This document shows positions 12,120-22,672 of a stretch of 64,000 nucleotides of DNA, one piece after another (the stretch's first letter is position 1; every line of letters begins with the position of its first letter). The translations under genes were made by a program, and so were the position numbers. The stretch is from Sipunculus nudus (lineage: Eukaryota > Annelida > Sipuncula > Golfingiida > Sipunculidae), in the NCBI GenBank assembly GCA_026874595.1, contig CM049310.1:34165558-34229557 (forward strand), written 5' to 3'. The notes below the pieces were generated by a model, which saw nothing but the letters and a program-made list of their open reading frames with translations, had not been told where the DNA came from and did no database searches.

Positions 12120-12909
12120 GGTAACAATGATGCATAGACACAGCAAATAAAGGCTACGGTGTATCCCAGACATGAGTAATCTCCCAACAAATGTTGTCAT
12201 ATGCAAACAATAATAAACATGCAAGTGTGATTCATAAATCCTATGCACATCAGGTACACATGTAAAATAATATCATCAATGGTCAGGCTATAAACATGCA
12301 AATATGCGAAATACTCATCATCATAATACATTCACAATACCACATCATCAGGTAACCAGTGTTCTACTGAGAGGCACAATGTTCATATCAAAAGTCAAAA
12401 CCAGTGATGAGTATAAACAAATACTCATGTATGTCAATCCGGGTATTACAGAGTTCAAAACTGGTAATCACCATCATGCTGCATAGTACCAGACAATGTC
12501 TGTAAACATCTGTAGGCAGTGATTATTGTCACTCACATAACTTGATCCGATGGTAAAGTTAATGGAACGACATCAGTGTATTAACTAATGAAATGTTCAA
12601 TGTCACGCTAGAACAGCATTACTAACATATCTCGAGACATCAGACATCAACAGCACTACAAGATCCGATCAACGGCTGAACAACGGTCATCACAGCTTCA
12701 ATCAAGGTCTGTTACACCAAGCGGCAACACCATTCAGGAAAAGGCAACATCCCCCAAGGCTCCAACCAGGTGTATCACTCAGTGACTGTCAAACCACCCT
12801 TTATCTTTTGACAACATTTCAGTTTAATATATGTCCAACAATATCTGTCCTCCTTTATATCTCTGCTTTTTTATGATCCCTCCTTTTTAATCATCCCTCC
12901 TTTTTAGTC

Positions 12910-12927
12910 ATCCCACTTCTGACACCA
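12910..12927 (-). other. Primer-binding site, tRNA-Leu
   Basis: The minus strand reads TGGTGTCAGAAGTGGGAT beginning 5 nt after the end of the 5' LTR. It is complementary over 18 nt to the 3' end of an animal tRNA-Leu with CCA added. It is an exact-looking site from memory of that tRNA family. Confidence 0.85.
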
Positions 12928-12932
12928 AAATC

Positions 12933-13316
12933 TGTAAGGGATGCGGGATCGAGCAAGGAGCCATTCGTTAAGAATATCAGTTTATTAACGGAGAGTCTGA
13001 TGCAAATTACAGTCACAGATGCTCAAATCTGTACCGGTTCATAAAACATTAAAGTAAAAATAAAAAAAAAAAAGGTGGTTGACCTCCAAGGCTCAACAGT
13101 AATTATTTACATCTAGCCTTGGCCCTGACCTCTGTAAAGGCTTCATTATCGGTTCCTGGCCCAATTTCGTCCAACCCAGCTTCTACCGCTGATTCACAAT
13201 GTCAGCCAGCCTTATGCGTTCTTACAACGCATGCCGTAAAGTATGCACACACAAAAAAATAAGTTTAAACCCTGACACCAGGTGGCGCTCCAAGCTGGTG
13301 CGTCAACACTATCACA
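12933..13316 (-). repeat. 5' LTR of the Gypsy element
   Basis: 384 bp, near-identical to 6633-7013. Differences seen: four substitutions, a longer A-run and two 1-nt indels. This LTR would hold the promoter for the minus-strand transcript. A TCTA repeat follows at 13317-13320. Confidence 0.95.
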
Positions 13317-15629
13317 TCTATATAAACTATATACTCTATACAAACTATCAAAGTATTAGCATAGACTACAGACCATCGTCTGTGCTATATTGCATATCGG
13401 AACAGTACTTTCAAAATTGATATTCTGACAATTCCTGACAAGTCCCATGTAGAAACTGTGACACAGGTGCCAGTGACCCACATCTGCCGAGTCAAGGGTT
13501 GAAAACAAAAGTTTGAACACATCAGAAATTAACACTGTAAGTACACCTCCAAGTATACCTTCATTCGTATCATTATGACTTGTATTGTCGAAGGCACGGA
13601 GCAAACATGCAAGAAGACAAGATACCTCTAAAGACAGCTTGCTTCAATATAAACCCACGCAAAGACGCCAGCTGCATGTATTGCCATGAAACAAAATACG
13701 CTTACTGAACTTGAGGAATGTTAAGTGCCACAGCGTACTGCAGGCGCCAAATACAGTGCTATTTTATATTTTATGTTATACTCTTATGGGGTACTGTGGA
13801 TTACATGAACTGAGGAATCCTCAAGGGAGGCACAACGGTAACTTTGGTCGTAGACATCGAAAGCGCCTGGTCCTCATCAAGAGAGGACTTTTTTGGATCT
13901 GCTAGTTTACCTGTAGTGAGATCACTGTGATCTGTTACCTGTGATCTGTGACAAAAGTTATCCATTCAAAAGGCCACCTTTGTTCCGCAAATTAGGTTGG
14001 ATTGTAATAAATGTATAAGGCTTAGTATATTGTTCTTAAAGCAAATTTATTGCTGCATAGAAGGTGATATCATTAAAGTTTTCTTAATCTACCGGATGTT
14101 TACATCTATTTTAGTACCTTGTGTCTTGTTGAGATTTTAAGACTACTATCTTAGACTATCTATCTAACCCTACCAGGTCACAAATCCTTACAATTAGACA
14201 TAAAGGCTCTAACATTCAGACAGGTTCTGCTAAAATATCCTTGAAACTCCGTGGTTTCCTTTCCATCTTCTCACAAGGTGACAACACATAATAAATACAT
14301 GTTAGATAAATATTTTATTCAATCTTTTTAATACTAAATGTGGAATATATTAAATGTAAAGCACCATTTTACATCAAAGTCATGCCGTCTAGAGACAGGA
14401 ACATGTGTATATATGTATGTATGTTATCTTGCATGTTTGTGACAAAATCCAAAATGTTATCATAAAATACATGCACAACAAGAGGATACCTTATTCATAC
14501 AACTTAACGGTTATCTGGGAATATGCTGTGAAGCAAACCAGTGTAAATCAATTTAATTTAAATCAGTTGTATATCCAATGAAAACATTGCCTTTTATATT
14601 TAAAATTATAACGATCTTCTACACCGACAACAGTGCCTGCGGCAAGTACATGACCCCTTTAGAAACCAGACGGAAGCAGCCAATCATTATGTTCTTTACG
14701 TGAAGCTTAAAAAATTAATCAATGAAAAAAGTTTCATTTTATCAAATGCACTGGGTTTTTGTCGACTTACAGAACTCCACATGCAATGTTCCCATAAAAA
14801 CTGCTGGTGTCTATCCTGGACATCATGTTTAGAATTAATCTAGAATAACACCTACAGCACAGTTTTAAGAGAAAGAGCGAGAGGCTATCCACGACATCAT
14901 TTATTTAATCTGTCGGGAATAACAATAAATTCATACTTAATCGATAGAATTCTTACATAAGGGAAAATATACCTATACCTGTAATCTGTTTAGTTTTAGA
15001 GAGCTACAATTTTCAATAGACAAGACCTCGTATCGTGTCAGCAATCATCTGTGGATCTAAATGTCTTGAGTCTACCACCGTGCCATGAATGGTTTTCACG
15101 AAAAATTAGGTTCTGTGTCTTTCATATACTATACTCTGATGAGTGGCTAATTTTGCATTTGTGCATTTTAGACTAAACAAAAAAAAAATACCATACCGGA
15201 CTGAAATAGGTCTATTTGATAATAATAAAATTGTCAATCTTTGGGCCTGATATTTTAAAATCTTTATTGTGTTGGTCTTTCATCAAGGTGCGGTTTAAGA
15301 CGTCGTAACCCTTGAATATTTCAGGAGTGCTTCTTTATACGTTGGACAGAAACAACAATTTTTTATACATTTTAATTAAAGATTAGCCAATATTTTCGTG
15401 AACCATAACATAACATAACACAACAACTGCAACACCTTTAGTGGAAAGAGGTTTTCATTTATGGTTCCATTAGAAGGGAAGATTACAGTACTGATGTTTT
15501 GCGTGACGACCTCTGTAACACAGATGTATTTATTTCGAGTTATTTTCTTCTTTTGGAACCTTTGTAGCTCTCTATTTGAACTAAGCATCAAACTATCGGC
15601 ATGTGCTTACTGAGGTCCCCATCGCTAAG
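13317..15629. other. Intergenic, 3' flank of the Ly6 gene
   Basis: No gene or repeat recognised. A minus-strand AATAAA (plus TTTATT at 15529-15534) lies about 100 nt past the Ly6 stop codon and is the best poly(A) candidate. Confidence 0.5.
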
Positions 15630-18600
15630 TTAATGTAAACTGAACCAGTGCAAACTATGCAAAACGAAGTGAACCTCCAGGGAGCTGACCATCAGGAGAG
15701 AAGCGCGTAAACCTCCAGAACCTCCTGTCTCTCTTGTTGTCAGACTCTCTGCGGTGGATAGTGGACAGTCAGTCTCCTGTTCAGGGAGAGGAAACCTGGA
15801 GTCCGAGTTACACAGACTCGGACAGCATCCCATAAGGCAAAAAGGAAAGGATCCAAGTGTGTCATTAAAACAACCTGTTCCATTCCTGTTATTCAAGCAT
15901 CCTCGTTCAAGCCGTTGAGTCACATTGTCCACTAGAAAAAAAAAATAATAATAATATTAGAAATAATAATGATAAAGATATTAATAATAATAATATTGTC
16001 AGAAATCCGAGGTAAAAAATAATAAAATTTGTAATATATTATGCTATTTTTAATTATTCTCCCTCGCTGAGGATTATGCTTGCTGCTTCACACTGTAAAA
16101 AAAACGCACATTATTCAGCCAAATCAAACATTAGGCAAGCTTGGAAAACTTTCTATAATAAATCGATCTGATATTTAAATATTTAATATTATTAAGACAA
16201 AGACGTGTCAGGTACCTGCTGAAAAGACATGACTGGTCGAACAATGACCGTCACATTCCACCTGGCTGGTCTGTGTTGGGTTGGTAACACAATTGTCATC
16301 GCTGTCTCCTCTGTTGTACGAGCAATTATAACAAGTGATCCCGGCTGATTGACCTGGGAACACACCTAAAAGCGATACAAGTCCATACATAAAAGTAAAA
16401 CAAAAGGTTATGAGCAGTACCAATTAACGTTCATTTTCTGCAAAAAAATTCCATGTTAATGAACCGCCATGGTATATAATTAATGTAGAATCCAAGTGGT
16501 AAAAGAAAAATAATTATTTATAATTTGTTCCCTGTATAAACGTGTAGGTAGGCAGTTAAAATATATTTACATATATAATGTGATGTAGACTTTAGCATTA
16601 TTTACGTTTACTACGCCAGCTTTGTACTTCTCTCTGCCTTTATAAAAAATAGCCATGACACGGCAAACTTCTAGCATCTAACAAACAACACCCCGAACTT
16701 TCGGTTCAAGTTAAAATGTAGAGCAATTTTTGAGACTATGTATACCATTATAATGTACGAAATTCTTCTATCACATATCAGCATCAGTGGCCGTTACTGC
16801 TGACCAGATTATTTAAAGATAATGGCACAAAAAATACACAAACTGCAACATGTCTCACCCGTGGTTTCTTCTGGTGTCCAGAAAGCTTGTATGTTTTTTT
16901 TCAAATTATACATTTGCTAAAGGCTTGTGGTTAGACCTGTATATTTTCTTTTTTCCCCACGATTATGAGACTGCCAACTTACAGAAATGATGTCAGTTAC
17001 TATGTGGTATAATCTTATGTCCGGACATCTGGTGCACGTATTGCTCATAAATTCTTTTATCTGTTCCTTAAGACTGGTGTTTCCAAATGTATTTTTGCTA
17101 TTTTTCACACATTTTGCCCTCTATTTTTGAGACTGTCAGATGACAGCAATCCTATCAGTTTCTTAACTGTGACTTCTTATGGTGTTCTGAATTTCATATG
17201 TATATTGATCATGACAAGTTTTATAAGTTTCTGTACACTGGTGGCACCACCTGTATCTTTGCCATATTTCACTGACTGCTGAAATACCTGTGTCTCAGCT
17301 GGGGTTCCATACAGTGTCGTGACACTTGGAAGGCTTACTGATCGTGTCAAGTTTTTTTATTGTTCACACACACACATATATATATAAAACAGCATATATG
17401 AATTAAATTAATTTCATATCCCTACGTAGAAATTCTATTATGCATTATCTAAGATTTATTTACATTATTTAAGATACTGGTGATTATATCTCTGGCCCTT
17501 CAAAAATGCATGTGGTAGCTGTGGGACCAATGTAATATTTGACTAAACAGGCAACGACAGGTCTCTTGACATTCTGAAGCACAATGACGAACACCTCACC
17601 CGTACACAAAAAAACGCCTCCCAGCAATAAATTTGGAGATAAAGTCAAAACTGGCACGAGTGTTTACTCTTTTTTTTGTAATAGCACTATATATAACTCA
17701 TGAAAGGCCGTCAATAAAATGCAATTCTAAAATTAGACCCGGGGAAGCCCGATGAAGAGGTGGGTTTGCCTACCTAACTTTCTAATGCCAGTGAGCGTAT
17801 GGTTCAGACAGGAGTCTCTCTCTATATATATGTGTGTGTGTGTGTATGTGTGTGAGTGTGTGTATGTGTGAGAGGGTGTGCGTGGGTACGTGTGTGTGCT
17901 TGAGGGTTGGGGAGGGGGGGGGCGTTTGTGTGACTCACAAACCCTGTGATGACTTCATCGAATGACTATATGGAAAACGTCTAAGCATGCATAGTAAATA
18001 GAGACTAATTACATATGACAGTTACGTATGCCGGAACTTTCGACATAAAAGACTTATAACTTAAAAATATTGCCCAATATATACCCATTGTTATGGTGAA
18101 CAATACATAATATAGAATAATTTAAGATCACACCCCCCCCCCCCTTTCCCCCACCCCCACCTCCCTAAGCCATAGTTTAAATCTGCAGCGGGCCACGATA
18201 GGACAGAGGGTGTTGGTGGGTATATAGGGATAACCAGATTCACAGTCACATTTCTTGATCGTCTGAACCTTAATATATTTTAGATATTGCAGCCACGATT
18301 AATATTGAAACATAATTAAGCCAAGAGAAGGGCAGGAATGTAATAGAAATTTCTCATTCTAATTACTGGAATATTTTATGTCTAGTATATCTTACTGTCT
18401 AAAGAGCACGGGGTGAATACATGTATCATCCCCCTTGCCAAAATATACCCCCCCCCCCAGCTGTATTGACGCCGCTTAAGTGCATGGAATCAAGTGAAGC
18501 ACCAAGTGACCTCAAATATGTATTGACTGTCTGGTTGATATGATATACTGAGCTATAGTGAGTTCGATCTGTTTTCTATAGAGCTTGAGCCTTTGCGAGA

Positions 18601-18824
18601 CTCGTATAATGCAGACGGGTGACGGATCTTTGTAAACATTGTCTCATGTATTGGCGACACAATAAAAAAGTCCCGCTCAGTCGTGGTATTTACAAATACG
18701 GCAGTACATGAATCATGAAGGGCATATTAGCATATTTTTTACCGACTATTCTTGCGTCAGTTCTTCCCAAGATTGCAATTTTGAAAATCATGCCACCATG
18801 AAGTACTTATATAATGTCATAATT

Positions 18825-18857
<33 letters not shown>

Positions 18858-20416
18858 CTCATATATAATTGATCAATTTACGGTTTATTCTTCATAACCT
18901 ATATAGTTTTCGTAGGTGCACATATAACAGACTGGTTTTATGGGATTTTCCAAATGTGAATTGTTTTAATCATCACCTTGAATTGCGCCGCTGGGTTTTC
19001 TTAATCAGCCATCAGTAAAATTAAGTAGATATTATAGCGGCGTGTAGCATGTGGTATTTTTAATCCAAACATATATATAATGATATATCTTATTTACTGT
19101 CTTGAACTTCCACTTTTAAAAAAATATGAAGGGTATTTGTTTTCAAACTCTGAACATTCCGATATTTTTTTCAGTTTTCACTAATAATTAAATATACGAA
19201 ACAAGTCACTGTAAAACTGAATGGCTCGGCATGAAGTAGAATTATATAAGGCCGTGTACAGACTAAGATCGATCTAAGATGTCAGATCGATCCTATCGAG
19301 ACCGGCTATGTTCACGCAACACAACATCGGTCGCGCAAAACGCGCACACTATTGAGTACGATCCCAACACAGTCGTAAAGCTGTGTTTTCATTCATCCGT
19401 AAATCTCGTACGCAAAAAATCGGATCCCTCTTTTTAAGATGAACTGTTTCCATATGTACGTTTTAACGTGCTCGCAAACGTATCCGCAAAAACGGACAGC
19501 ATCGAAACGGATCGGTGAGCGATTCGTCCGTTTTACGGATGGCAAAAATGCCTACATTTCCCAACAGTGCCCCGGCGCCAGGTGCGATGAGACATATTGA
19601 CCTTCTTCCTGCCTGTCGTCCTTGCAGTTTCAAAAGAGGCACGTGAAAGGGTATCCGTAAGAAAAACGTACGTACTTATGGAAACAGTTTTTGCGGACTG
19701 CGCAATATAGAACGTACGTACGTCTTTAACGGATACGTTTTTTGCGGATACATGGAAACACAGCTTTATAATCCCTATTTCAGGGAGAAATGGGAAGAAA
19801 CTGGTATATTACGCCTCTATAGTGATACACGCTATCTCCGTACGAAGTAAGGCACTACTATATACTCGCAGTTATAAGGCAGTTTCCTCAAATTCTCAAT
19901 AAAACACAACACAAATAGGGATTCGAGCGACTGTAATCCCAATATGGACCCCGTACCTGTACACACGGGGACACAAGTGGTCTGTAGGAGGTCTAAAAGA
20001 GATCGATCTAAACAAGGCTACGTCGAGAGCAGGTCCCATTGAGACCGCCTTGGAGGCTGACGCCACTAGATCGATCTCGAACCCCGAATTATACCTGTAG
20101 ACTGTACACGGCCTAACATTTAAAGTGCTAGTGTTTTTAATCTACGATGTCCGAACGCTTCCGATGAGGCGAGTTCAGCTTATATATATGGTCAGATGGT
20201 ACGTCTTTAATTCCCAAACTTGAATATTACATCTGTCATATGTTTTTTTTTTCAGGATCAGGATCAATTACGCAAACAATTCAGATATTAAATATAAACA
20301 ACCGCAATTATGTGTTTATGCTGTGAAATGTTTTTGCTTAATTACAAAAGAGTAAAATTCAACTCACCTATAAGTAATATGATCACAGGTATAACGGTCA
20401 TGAGCATCTTTATCAT
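15630..20416 (-). CDS. Ly6/uPAR-type three-finger protein, probably GPI-anchored
   Basis: Three coding exons: 20416-20368, 16365-16216 and 15931-15630, giving 166 residues. Donors are GTGAG and GTACC, acceptors TTTTAG and TTCTAG, and both junctions are phase 1. Exon 1 encodes a hydrophobic start, MIKMLMTVIPVIILLI, a signal peptide. The mature part opens ITCYNC, has DDNC, VEC and GHC, then GC repeats, FPFC and the closing MGCCPSLCNSD, matching the LU-domain rule of CC followed by CN. It has 12 cysteines after the signal: ten in a canonical-looking spacing plus two. NCS, NVT, NGT and NDT could be glycosylated. The tail (GGSGG, then a hydrophobic end) fits a GPI signal. Family members act at the cell surface or as secreted ligands; the partner here is unknown. 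It could instead be secreted if the tail is not processed. Confidence 0.75.
16880..17330. repeat. Degenerate dispersed repeat in Ly6 intron 1
   Basis: It contains repeated phrases such as GAGACTGTCAGATGACAGCA and CTGGTGGCACCACCTGTATC that recur in the 42.2-42.5 kb block. It is probably an old non-autonomous element fragment. Confidence 0.4.
17819..17900. repeat. (TG)n-rich microsatellite
   Basis: Imperfect TG/TGTGTA/TGAG run in the Ly6 first intron, followed by a G-run at about 17910-17922. Confidence 0.85.
18829..18857. repeat. (AT)n microsatellite
   Basis: Plain AT run within the Ly6 first intron. C-runs also occur at about 18132-18144 and 18449-18459. Confidence 0.9.
19250..20113. mobile_element. 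Harbinger-like MITE (outer element of a nest)
   Basis: The ends are inverted: GGCCGTGTACAGACT at the left and its complement ending TGTACACGGCC at the right, with GATCGATCT repeats just inside each end. TAA flanks both sides (19247-19249 and 20114-20116), the target duplication typical of PIF/Harbinger elements. It has no coding capacity. It lies in the first intron of the Ly6 gene and is itself interrupted at 19378-19766. Confidence 0.7.
19378..19766. mobile_element. MITE nested in the outer MITE
   Basis: The ends are AAGCTGTGTTTTCAT and its near-complement ATGGAAACACAGCTT, flanked by TA on both sides (19376-19377 and 19767-19768). The interior is rich in CGTACG and in ATCCGTAAA/ACGGAT inverted motifs. 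The TA duplication suggests a Tc1/mariner-like mobiliser, but that is inference. Confidence 0.65.
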
Positions 20417-22166
20417 TTCTATCTGACAAAACATCAAACCAGCGTCAACTATATACTGGTGATCTGAGAATGATTGTAGCCTCTAGGTTGTTTCCTCTAT
20501 CAAAGTTATATATCTTCTGATATACTATTACTTGTAGCTATTGATTCAAGGTATGTGTTTATAACATGATCACCAAGCGCCCAGTAATGATAAGACCACA
20601 TGCATGTGGGGAAATCCCATATACGCCTCCCGTTACATCATTCTTTTTTAAGATAAAGGCATTGCACATTCCTCATAGCTTCATGTACATTGCAAGCACG
20701 CCATAAATGTGATTTCAACATGCACGCCTTTGTATTTCAAGTTACACAGTTTACTGTTGCCTGTATACAAATAAAAAGAGGTGTATATACGTGACAGCTT
20801 TGCATGGTGTCGGCTTATTTCGGTGACGTCATATCACTGGAGATTTTATTTTATCTTTACACCTTTTGCTTTGATATCTGTGCCCTTCTCACTTCTGTCG
20901 ATAAATCACGCCTGATACTTGACGAATTGGTGCCTTTAGGTTCACGAAATCATTTATAATCTAAAGCATGTCAGTCATATGTTAAGGTTTTGTTAAAATA
21001 TCATCCCTTATTAATGTATAATTTCACGCCAGAATGAACAAATTAAAAACAAGTTCTTTATTGTAGGCCAACTGGGGGCATATTATATATAGGGCTGGCG
21101 CTAAATATAGATATTTAATTTGGCCGGTGCAAAGAACCACAATTATCTAAGGATCCGGCATTTATTTTTAATAACATTTCATCAATGACAAGAACGGGTG
21201 ATAAATACAAACTGGAAATCCCACAATATTCAAGAAGCTCCAAAACTTCTCCAAACTTAATTTGTATATGACCCATCACAAAAGTAAGAATCCTGTTGAC
21301 TTTGGGGTCAAGAGGTCAAAGAACAAGACCACAGAGGCCACAGATTTGTTTATAAAATGATAACTCCACTCCAGTTTAGGTTTACAGCTTGGCTTCAAAC
21401 ATTATCTATTTATGGTCCATCAATAAAGCAAGAATTCTTTTGATTTCGGGGTCATGAGGTCACAGATAAAGGTCACAGGACAGACACCTTTAAAAAGTTT
21501 ATGGATGTAATATAAACGTTTCATCCAAAGCTTTTCATCCTTCCATTATTGATTACCTAACAATAGGGGACATCACAAGTTCAAATGTCAAAGTCACAGG
21601 AACATTCTACTGATTTATACGCTGGCCAGGCTTAAAATCTAATACATCAGATGTAATTATGCCTCTGTTGCTTAGAAGGATGCACTCCTTAATCTTAATA
21701 CACGACAATAATTGATTCAAATCTTAATTATCATCTTTGTCTGGTTGTTTAAACGCTGTTTTGGGTCATTTCTCTCTGTCCCTAGATGTAACCAGGTCCT
21801 TTCTTATATTTTTCCAATCATCACTCAGACCGCTCTGGAAGTCTATATGGGAACTTTTGTTCTTGTTTGCATAAATGAGCTTATCTTGATAACTTAGTGG
21901 CTGTGGAATTAATAATTTAATAAATCAAACTTTTGACCATTTAGTTTTTTTAGAAAGCGTAAAGTGTTCCGAGTACAAAATTAGAGAAAAAATAATGCAA
22001 ATACATGTACCTATATTATCTGTAAAATGAAAAATAATAATAAGTGAAATATCAAACAATTATTTCAGTAATGATGTTCCCTTATAAGGACCACTACTTT
22101 CAACAATAATCTCAATAATAATCTCAATTCTATTTATTAAGAATATGATATTATATAAAGTTACTT
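20417..22166. other. Intergenic, with old repeat fragment
   Basis: No gene seen. About 21230-21620 is a fragment of the dispersed family also present at 42.54-43.25 kb (shared phrases such as GGGGTCATGAGGTCA and TTTATGGATG). Confidence 0.45.
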
Positions 22167-22653
22167 TGTAGCATTCTTGCCCTTTGACCTGGACATCAGC
22201 CGGCCAGGGGTGTGGCATCAACACTGATTGGCAGTCAATATAGAGATGCCCCATAACTAATCACAATGCAGGGTTTCTACCCTGCCTTCAGTAGCCTGTA
22301 TTAAAGGGAGAAAAACTCGATCGCGCTCTCTTGGACCAGACAAGTGGACCCTATAGAAGGTTGGCCCTGAAGCCAGCAAGGGTATATGGCTTCTTATTCA
22401 CCTTGGGGTTGGTTTTACGACAGTGTCTGCTACCCAGGTGAAGAGCCACCGACTTTTAGAACTGCAGTCTTTTTATCTTGCCCGGTATGTATATTTTATT
22501 TCATTATATCTTTAACAATAATATGCAGTCCTGATAATTTGAAGGTTTAGGCTCAAAATTTTATTCCAGTAAAAAAGTGTTATTTTATCTCTAAATTGTG
22601 CGAGTGCATGTTGCCCGAGCCCAATTTCTTCCCAGAATAAATAAGCAGCTACA
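22167..22653 (+). repeat. Left (5') LTR of the LARD-like element
   Basis: TGTAGC...GCTACA. It contains a TATA-like TATTAAA after GTAGCCTG and an AATAAA 15 nt before the end, features expected of an LTR promoter and poly(A) signal. Confidence 0.75.
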
Positions 22654-22655
22654 TC

Positions 22656-22672
22656 TGGCGAGCGATGCTTTT
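22656..22672 (+). other. Possible primer-binding site of the LARD-like element
   Basis: TGGCGAGCGATGC begins 2 nt after the LTR. The first six bases fit a tRNA-Ser 3' end (CGCCA), but the rest fits poorly, so the tRNA is uncertain. Confidence 0.35.

Larger units (their letters stand above)
6633..13316 (-). mobile_element. Ty3/Gypsy LTR retrotransposon, complete but with broken gag-pol
   Basis: A 6.7-kb element reading right to left. Two direct LTRs begin TGTAAGGG and end ATCACA on the plus strand. Both are flanked by TCTA (6629-6632 and 13317-13320), a 4-bp target duplication. A primer-binding site lies 5 nt inside the 5' LTR and a purine tract directly abuts the 3' LTR. The domain order is gag, zinc knuckle, protease, reverse transcriptase, RNase H, integrase; integrase after RNase H defines Ty3/Gypsy. 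The LTRs differ by about four substitutions and three short indels, so insertion was recent, yet there are at least six frame changes plus a nonsense codon. Confidence 0.95.
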
